A DNA stretch of 64,000 bases from Rhipicephalus microplus. Lineage: Eukaryota; Arthropoda; Arachnida; Ixodida; Ixodidae. Position 1 is the stretch's first letter. Every line of letters begins with the position of its first letter. A program made the translations under genes and the position numbers. The stretch lies in NCBI RefSeq assembly GCF_043290135.1, contig NC_134710.1, positions 455,576,376-455,640,375 on the forward strand. The letters are read 5' to 3'. Below are positions 57,796 through 64,000 of this stretch, in pieces. The notes beneath the pieces were generated by a model, which saw only the letters and a program-made list of their open reading frames with translations, was not told where the DNA came from and did not search any database.

Positions 57796-58715
57796 CCGCC
57801 CATGCTGCCGTGAAAGTTGAAGCCGACGGCCTGCCGGAACAAGTACCGGCGACCATGACCAGCCTCCAGCTCCCAGTGTTCGACGGCACAAGAGATAAGT
57901 GGAAACCATACCTTGTTCGGGCTGAAGCGTATTTTGAGGCAAATGCCATTACTGACTCCAAAAGGCAGAGAGCACTTCTGGTGGCAGCACTCAGCACGCA
58001 GACTGTGCAAGTGCTAGCGGGGCTAACTGCACCGAATTCCCTTACTTACGCCGAAGCGGTCGCGGCATTAAATGACTACTACGATCCCAAGCGTCACGAG
58101 ATTGCAGAAAGCTACAAGTTTTTCACACGTTGCCAACAAGAAGGGGAGTCGGTGCACGCATTCCTAGTCGAAATACGGCGCATAGCAGACAATTGCAACT
58201 TCGGAAGTGCGCTGAACCGGATGTTGAGGGACAGGATTGTTTGCGGCGTACGCTCAATTAACTTGCGCAAGCAGTTACTGGCACATAAAGATTTAACCCT
58301 CGAAGAGGCTGAATCAATGTCCATTGCAGCCGAAGCAACCGACAGCGATATAAAAGATATGAGTGCCGAGCCGCCGACTGTGCTAAAAATGCAAGTCCAT
58401 CATCGCTCGCCCTCTCGAGGTAATCACACACTAGGCGCGTCGCATGACTGCGGCCGATGTGGAAGCACGAAGCACGACGATAACGCCTGCCGCTGGGTTA
58501 ACGCACGCTGCTATCACTGTGGGCGGCGCGGTCATTTGGCAAAGAAATGCTACAGTGCTCCAACTGATGCAAAGGTGGGAAGGCGGGCAGCGAGTGTAAA
58601 GGCACTGACAGTTGAAAGCGCGTCTAGCAACGACGACTTGAATAGCGCACACGTTTGGACGTTGATTTCGGGAAGAAAAAACGGTTTGGAACCACCCATA
58701 CGCCGCACGTTTTGA
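57789..58715 (+). CDS. gag: Gypsy gag polyprotein
   Basis: Structural protein that forms the virus-like particle and binds element RNA. I chose the ATG at 57,789 because the 12 preceding bases of the open frame are primer-binding site. The roughly 308 residues hold an N-terminal gag core (FDGTRDKWKPYLVRAEAYFE near residues 35-55; LNRMLRDRIVCGVRS near 140-155). Two zinc knuckles near residues 220-255 follow: CGRCGSTKHDDNAC and CYHCGRRGHLAKKC. It ends at TGA (58,713-58,715). Pol continues in the same phase after that TGA, so either readthrough once made the fusion or the stop is a later mutation. The frame is otherwise uninterrupted. Confidence 0.9.
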   Translation: MGSAHAAVKVEADGLPEQVPATMTSLQLPVFDGTRDKWKPYLVRAEAYFEANAITDSKRQRALLVAALSTQTVQVLAGLTAPNSLTYAEAVAALNDYYDPKRHEIAESYKFFTRCQQEGESVHAFLVEIRRIADNCNFGSALNRMLRDRIVCGVRSINLRKQLLAHKDLTLEEAESMSIAAEATDSDIKDMSAEPPTVLKMQVHHRSPSRGNHTLGASHDCGRCGSTKHDDNACRWVNARCYHCGRRGHLAKKCYSAPTDAKVGRRAASVKALTVESASSNDDLNSAHVWTLISGRKNGLEPPIRRTF

Positions 58716-59696
58716 TGGTGCAGCGTAGACCTTGCCATGGAAGTGGATACGGGTTCCCCGGTGTGCGTCGTATCGCGCCAAGTGTACGATCGACACCACG
58801 CACAGTGGCCGCGCTTACAACCACCACGAATCAAGCTGTCATGTTACGCGGGACAGCTTCCGGTGTTGGGGGAACTCGAACTCCCAGTGAAGTATAAAAG
58901 TGTATCTGTGCCTTGCCCGCTCATCGTGCTTGACTGTGCAGGACCCAACCTATGTGGCCGCGTCCTCATTGCTTTGCTTAGCAAGACGGGCGTTCCCATT
59001 GGAGACCTGACTGCGCCGGACCCTACAGCAAGTGCCAAGCCAAGCGACCCTAGGCTGAACCGACTGCTCGGCGAGTTCGAGGATGTTTTCTCAACAGACC
59101 TTGGGCTAATCAAGGGTCCACCAGCCAGCCTAAAACTCAAGGAGACAGCGACACCGAAATTTTGTAAGCCCAGATCTCTTCCTTACGCCCTCCGCGATAA
59201 GGTCTCTCGTGAAATTGATCGGCTGGTGTCACTTGGTGTTCTATCGCCCGTGCAACATGCAGAATGGGCTACACCTATTGTGGTCGTTTTGAAAAAGGAC
59301 GGGAGCGTGAGGATATGTGGTGACTTTAAGGCTACCCTCAATCCGGCATGTGAGGTGGAGCATTACCCTCTTCCGGTGATAGAGGACATGTTCGCGAGCT
59401 TAAACGGAGGCGAATATTTCAGCATCTTGGATTTAAAAGATGCATACAATCAAGTGCCCCTTGACGAAGCGTCCAGCGGGCTGTCCGTCATTAACACGCA
59501 CCGTGGGCTTTTCCGGTATAACAGACTTCCGTTTGGAATAGCTTCCGCACCGGCCATTTTTCAAAGAAAGATGGATGCAGTACGCGGCGGGCTGTCGGGT
59601 GTTCAGGCCTACCTTGAAGACGTGCTAGTGTCAGAAGGCAAGAGTGATAACGGACAGCAGCTCAAGGGAGTGTTGGAGCGGTTCCGAGAGCACGGC
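58716..59696 (+). pseudogene. pol: Gypsy pol part 1: protease and RT, cut by solo LTR
   Basis: The protein processes the polyprotein and copies RNA to DNA. The phase is the same as gag. The protease active site MEVDTGSPVCVV is near 58,737, and PNLCGRVLI lies in the linker. RT starts near 59,150 with EIDRLVSLGVLSPVQHAEWA, VRICGDFKATLNP, SILDLKDAYNQVPLDE and RLPFGIASAPAIFQ. The catalytic box is YLEDVLVS, with Glu replacing the first Asp of the usual Y-L-D-D. The frame is uninterrupted up to the target duplication ACGGC at 59,692-59,696, where the solo LTR enters; the following open codons to 59,720 come from that LTR. Confidence 0.9.
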
Positions 59697-60827
59697 TGTC
59701 ACACCGGTCCCGTTAATTAGGGAGGCGATCGCCGGGCTAATTCCAAGGGCCGAGGTATCGGCCCCCCGAACCGCACCACGAAAGCGTGGACAATTTAGAA
59801 GTGGTCCTTTTTCGCGCGCCAGCGGACGCCGGCTGTGGCCCAAAGAACAAGTCAGAACCGAGAGTTGATAAACAAAACAAATATTATATTCTCAAAAATG
59901 GCAGATCGAAAACAACACACAAGAATGCACACTCCACAATAGTTCCATACAATACGTCACCAATCAAACAACGTACTACACAGTACAATCAGCCACACTC
60001 AAAACAACGGACACAGACAACGATACGCACTACAATGCAGTCGCATGCATTGAACAACCAAGACACTTAAAGACTAAAGAGATATAAAACCTGTTCAGTC
60101 CAAAGTCCTTGGAACAAAAGTCTGAATGATACTCTTCCGAGAATCACTCACTCAAAGTCCAGCGTTGTTGTCGTTCCGCGCCCTCGAAGTTTCTCTTCCA
60201 GAAAACCTCCCGTCTTCAATTGGCCACTCTTCAAGCTTCAACTTCTTCGCCGGAACACGTCGGCTTCACACCCGCAGCTGTTGCCACGGGTCTTCGCTCG
60301 ATAGCGGTAAACACACGCTCTTGCCTGTAGCCCGAGCCTTCACCCCTCAGGTGGAAATCCTCTTCATCTCCGGCTTCGTCCCTACGGACCAAAACCTTCG
60401 CCGACTACACGGCGGAATCCCTACGCGCTCTGGCGTTAACTTCCGTCTCCTCCTGCTCTCTCGTCTCGGCGGCTCGATTAAATACCTTCCGCGCCACCTT
60501 CCAGAAAGTTCTCCTCATTTCGTCGGCGCGATGCGCAACGAAGGCTGGGGAGAGGCGCGAGACGGTTCGACTGCCCTCCGCGTCGGATGACTCATCTCGG
60601 CGTGGCCACGCCTCCTTCGTTCTAGAAAAATCGCGGCCTTGCTCGACCGCCGTTGTGGGGTGAGGAGGTTCGTCGATGAAGCCACGCTTCTGCGGGGAGA
60701 GCGCGCGCCCGGGAGCCTTGGATGTTTGTTTTCTCTTTTTTTTTCTCTTTTGACCTCGCGGCGTTTCTCCCGCCCGTTGTCGCAAGAATTTGGCGGCGCG
60801 CTCATTTTTAGCGCTCGTTCTGTGACA
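59697..60827 (-). mobile_element. 1,131-bp solo LTR inside gypsy RT
   Basis: The segment begins TGTCACACCGG and ends TTCTGTGACA, giving TG...CA ends with short inverted repeats TGTCACA/TGTGACA. It is flanked by perfect 5-bp duplications ACGGC (59,692-59,696 and 60,828-60,832). There is no coding domain, so it is one LTR left after LTR-LTR recombination. Orientation is probably minus: on that strand a GC-rich U3-like part leads to a GGTATTTAATCG TATA-like site and an AT-rich end with AATATAATATTTG. It is unrelated to the 210-bp LTRs. Frames inside it (up to 213 codons minus) carry no domain. Confidence 0.9.
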
Positions 60828-60832
60828 ACGGC

Positions 60833-62992
60833 ATTAAACTTAGGATTGACAAATGCAAGCTTCGGCAACCTTCTGTGACTTACCTTGGCCATCGTATAGA
60901 TCGGCAAGGCCTCCACCCCATTGAAAAGAACGTAGACGCCATCATGCAAGCCTCGCGCCCGCGTAACGTTAGCGAATTGCGCTCGTTCCTTGGCATGCTC
61001 ACATTCTACGCACGTTTCCTGCCCAACATGTCGACTGTGCTCAGCCCCTTGTATCAGCTCATGAAAAAACGAGCCCGTTGGGAATGGCGGGAACCGCAGC
61101 AGTGAGCGTTCGAGAAAGCGAAAGAAATGTTGAAGAATGCGCAGCTTCTCGTTCATTTTGATCCCAACAGCGAACTGAAGCTAGAATGTGATGCTTCCCC
61201 GTATGGCGTAGGTGCTGTTCTGTTTCACTCGGCGGGAAATGAGCACAGACCAATCGGTTTTCGTTCCAGAACGTTAACAAAAGCGGAGCGAAACTACTCT
61301 CAGCTGGAGCGAGAAGCCTTGGCACTGATTTTTGGCGTTTCTCGTTTTCTTGACTACCTCCTAGGTCGGCAATTCACCCTGGTAACCGACCATCAGCCAC
61401 TGCTGGGACTGCTCAAGCCTGACCGCCAAACGCCGCCGATTGCCGCCGCGCGCATTCAACGGTGGGCACTGTTCCTAGGAGGCTACCAGTACAAGCTACA
61501 GTACGTTCCGGGGAAACAACTACTGACAGCAGATGCCCTCAGCAGACTACCAGCCCCGGCGGCAGCGGAACCAGTAGCCGAAGGGGAGCCTCCCGAGTAC
61601 GCCCTGTCGTTGGAGGCCCTAGACGAAGGTATAGTGACGACGCACGAGTTGCAGGAGCTCACTGCCAAGGACTCGTTGTTAGCCCGTGTGGCGGAATACA
61701 TCTTGCATGGCTGGTCTCGAACAACAAGTGGATTGGTGCCCGACTTGCTGCCCTTTTTTGATCGCAAAATGGAGCTGTCGATGGCTCCCCGGCTAATCTA
61801 TTGGGGCAACAGAGTCGTCATACCACAGAAGGCGCAGGAAAGGATGTTGCAGCTGCTACATGAAACACACCAAGGCTCCTCGTCAATGAAAGCGGTGGCA
61901 CGGGCACTGTTTTGGTGGCCAGGGATGGACAGGGAGATTCAGGAATTGTCGGCGCAGTGTGTAAGCTGTGTAGAAAACCTGCCCATGCCTGCGGCAGCCC
62001 CACCGGTGAGTTGGCCGAAAACGGCCGAGAGGTGGTCCCAAATCCACATCGATTTTGCGGGCCCAATAGCCGGCAAAATGATACTTGTGGTGGTAGATGC
62101 TCACACAAAGTGGATTGAAGCAATACCTATGATGCATGCGAACACAGCGGGTACTATTCGCTGTTTACAAAGTCTGTTCTGTCGGTTCGGAGTGCCACGC
62201 ACAATCGTGTCCGATAATGGCACGCAGTTTACGAGCCAGGAGTTCGCCACGTTTATAGCAAGAAACAATATTGTGCACTTGCGTACAGCGCCTTTCCATC
62301 CTCAGTCGAATGGAGCAGCGGAAAGAGCAGTGCGAACCCTTAAGGATGGTTTGCGGAAAATGCAAGATGGCTCACTAGAAGATAACATCATGCGCCTGCT
62401 ATTCCATTACAGGAGGACCCCGCAAAAGGAAGGAAAGTCACCCTCGGAGATGCTTCTCGGTTACCAGCTGCGGTCCCGTCTTGACACCTGCCTGCCACCC
62501 AGGGATGAGAACTGGTGGCCGGGTGCTGACGATTGCACCATCTCGCCAGGAAGCAGCGTCTACGTGCGCAACTACGGTGCCGGTAAAAGATGGACGCCTG
62601 GACGCGTAAAAGCTGCGTCGGGGGCGAGAATGATAGCAGTGGACACACCAAGAGGGTTAGTGCAGCGTCATATCGACCAAGTCGGCCGCCGCCATGAATC
62701 GACGCCGGAGTCTGCAACTGCGGGGACGACGGAAGGCGCGGACGCTGAAGCTGAACCTGCCAGCGTGGCTACCCCTGTCCAGTCTCCTCCGTTGCAACGC
62801 ACGTCCAGGCGGAATGAGCAAGAGCGAAGCCCAGAGCTACCGGGCGCGGATGGTCGGAGTGAGTTTTCCCCATCAACTGCTACGGAACCTCCAGTCGCTA
62901 CGGACGATCCCTCGCCTGAGGTGGTCCCGCATCAACCAACGCTGAGGCGATCGACAAGAGTTAGGAACCCGGTACAACGGTTTCACTTTTAA
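60833..62992 (+). pseudogene. pol: Gypsy pol part 2: RT end, RNase H, integrase
   Basis: Pol resumes with the RT thumb (SVTYLGHRIDRQGLHPIEK, ELRSFLGMLTFYARFLP). RNase H follows (KLECDASPYGVGAVL near 61,180, the SQLEREALA region, LVTDHQPLLGLL). The integrase zinc region spans HETHQG to CVSC, and its catalytic residues sit in HIDFAGP, VSDNGTQFTS and GAAERAVRTLK, so D,D,E is intact. The C-terminal tail ends LRRSTRVRNPVQRF at TAA (62,990-62,992). One in-frame TGA at 61,103-61,105 (CAGTGAGCG) lies between RT and RNase H, probably from CGA. The 621-codon frame from 61,127 is otherwise open. It is in the same phase as part 1 once the 1,136-bp insert is discounted. Confidence 0.93.
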
Positions 62993-63003
62993 GAGGAAAG
63001 AAA
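62991..63003 (+). promoter_or_regulatory. Polypurine tract of gypsy element
   Basis: AAGAGGAAAGAAA lies directly before the 3' LTR and overlaps the pol stop. It is the expected primer for plus-strand DNA synthesis. Confidence 0.8.
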
Positions 63004-63213
63004 TGTTGTATTGTTGAGTTTGTAACGCCAGCAAAACCAGCTGCGCGCGCACCATTTCGTTTGGGCCCTGTGCGCCTTCATTCTCCCTTTCCCCCCTCCC
63101 TTCACCCTCTCCTAATGCCAATGCATATAACCACGCTGCGGACAATAAACGCTGCTCGTTGACTGCCCGACCATCGTCCTTGCTGCTTCGCTGCGCGCGC
63201 CTAAGTTACAACA
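63004..63213 (+). repeat. 3' LTR of gypsy element
   Basis: Same length and boundaries as the 5' LTR (TGTTGTATTG to TTACAACA), with about seven substitutions between them, e.g. GTTTAGTT/GTTGAGTT and GCCGATG/GCCAATG. It is followed by CCTTA and the resumed LINE. Confidence 0.93.
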
Positions 63214-64000
63214 CCTTAGAAACTTGAGTGCGCATAGCAGGCTATGGGGCAACTCTCGATCGTAATGCCCGAGGTCGATTGATTGAACAGATTCTTCTCT
63301 CTTCCAGTGCGTGTCTTCTGAATCGAAAAGAACCAATTTATTATAACCTCGCTAACAATACTTATTCCTCAATAGACCTAAGCATAGTATCTCCATCGCT
63401 TGTGCCTGTACTTCACTGGAAAGTCATCACTAATGCCGACGGAAGTGGCCACTTTCCTGTAGTTTTGAGCACACCTACATCAACTGAATGCCCGCCACCG
63501 TTTCCCAAATGGCTATTTAGCAAAGCCGATTGGAAACAGTTTTATAACATCACTCATTTAGGTTGCCGCGACATATGCACTTTAAGGATTGATGCTGCTG
63601 TGAACTACTTCACTTCGTTTTTGATTGATGCACAACAAAATGCATCCTACAAACGAGTAGACACCCTGGAAAACGATGTGTGCCATGGTGGAACTCTGGG
63701 TGCCGAAAAGCACGCAAGCAGTAAATCAAAGCATGTATGTTGATTCGGAACTCACCGACAGCCGAAAATCTTAAAATTTTAGGAAAATGAAGTCTCAGGC
63801 CAGGCGAACACGTCGGCAGGCCAGAAGAGAAAGTTGGCAAAAGATTTTATCGGGAATCAATTCATATACACAGGAGGCTACAGTTTTGAAGATGGTTGGT
63901 AGGGTAGCAGGAAGACAAGTACACACACTCACACTCGTAAACACACCGGGTGACACCTTGGAAGATCAGGCGAGCTTCCTCGGTGCTCACTTCGAGCGGG
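63214..64000 (+). pseudogene. LINE ORF2 endonuclease, 3' part, to window end
   Basis: After the gypsy 3' LTR the LINE endonuclease resumes: LSAHSRLWGNSRS (equivalent of the D-x-N-A-H-S region, with the D lost), NARGRLIEQILLSSSACLLN, TYSSIDLSIVSPSLVPVLHW and SGHFPVVLS, where S-D-H-F-P is expected and D is replaced by G. A pre-RT basic region follows (RRTRRQARRESWQK and INSYTQEATV). Stops occur at about 63,234 and 63,273. Loss of the S-D-H aspartate makes the domain inactive. Confidence 0.8.

Larger units (their letters stand above)
57567..63213 (+). mobile_element. Ty3/gypsy LTR retrotransposon, full length, nested
   Basis: Complete element: 210-bp 5' LTR, primer-binding site, gag, protease, RT, RNase H, integrase, polypurine tract and 210-bp 3' LTR. 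It is inserted in the endonuclease of an I-type LINE. Flanks are CCTTG (57,562-57,566) and CCTTA (63,214-63,218), a likely 5-bp target duplication with one change; the LINE frame reads through if one copy is kept. The element is itself interrupted by a solo LTR at 59,697-60,827. In-frame stops at 58,713 and 61,103 and an altered RT active site make it non-autonomous now. The similarity is to the K02A2.6-like/Mag-type gypsy group as I recall it. Confidence 0.95.
55405..64000 (+). mobile_element. I-type LINE, interrupted; runs off window
   Basis: Host element of the nest. A GC-rich 5' UTR (from about 55,405, including GGGGAAAAGGGGATCCTGGG) leads to ORF1 with CCHC knuckles (56,060-57,090) and ORF2 starting with an APE-type endonuclease at about 57,185. 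The endonuclease is interrupted at 57,566 by the gypsy element and resumes at 63,214. RT would lie beyond the window end. The two-ORF layout with a three-knuckle ORF1 fits the I/jockey group. Stops in both ORFs show it is dead. Confidence 0.85.

Noticed and set aside
57567..57820. LINE protein continuing from 57,260 to 57,820 as one 186-codon frame
   Set aside because: The last part is translated gypsy LTR; the true LINE sequence resumes at 63,214.
60405..61156. 213- and 126-codon minus frames
   Set aside because: They lie across the solo LTR and the antisense of pol. GC-rich LTR sequence gives long chance frames with no domain.

Overview
This is eukaryotic, repeat-rich DNA with no bacterial-style gene packing. 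The best organism call is a hard tick (Ixodida, probably metastriate). The main reason is at least four good copies of a tRNA-derived SINE that matches the tick SINE Ruka as I know it. The I-type LINE, the Ty3/gypsy elements and the short DNA-element ends also look like tick families. Species cannot be named from the window alone.

Layout. 0-2.5 kb: decayed Ruka-like SINE pieces. 2.5-5.7 kb: a broken minus-strand Ty3/gypsy element with one putative LTR. 6.2-7.5 kb: a GC-rich block followed by two duplicated exon-like units and a poly(A) signal, possibly the 3' end of a host transcript. 7.5-22.7 kb: mostly AT-rich DNA with no firm gene, carrying a minisatellite element, a truncated SINE with perfect target-site duplication, a second tRNA-SINE and a 53-bp-arm hairpin. 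22.7-27.4 kb: a minisatellite element, a gypsy gag-protease fragment, a 487-bp TA-flanked MITE and a 5'-truncated LINE. 29-37.3 kb: three well-bounded Ruka copies and two LINE fragments. At 31,681-31,818 and 39,062-39,161 there are two good plus-strand exons whose splice phases fit each other; they may belong to one host gene with a TE-filled intron of about 7.2 kb.

42.9-47.6 kb: a pogo/Tigger-like DNA element split by a minus-strand LINE. 47.8-51.5 kb: a nearly identical 1.85-kb direct tandem duplication that includes LINE 3' ends and a CATC microsatellite. 50.5-54.3 kb: the rest of that minus-strand LINE. 55.4-64 kb: a three-level nest. A plus-strand I-type LINE is interrupted in its endonuclease by a complete gypsy element (57,567-63,213, 210-bp LTRs), which is itself interrupted in reverse transcriptase by a 1,131-bp solo LTR (59,697-60,827) with 5-bp target duplication. 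Frame arithmetic across both insertions is consistent with insertion into previously continuous reading frames.

No element looks fully competent. The clearest new-looking items are the nest, the tandem duplication, the CCCTACTGAAACG-ended minisatellite family and the unassigned host exons. I found no clearly new enzymatic system. All family calls come from motif reading, without database searches.
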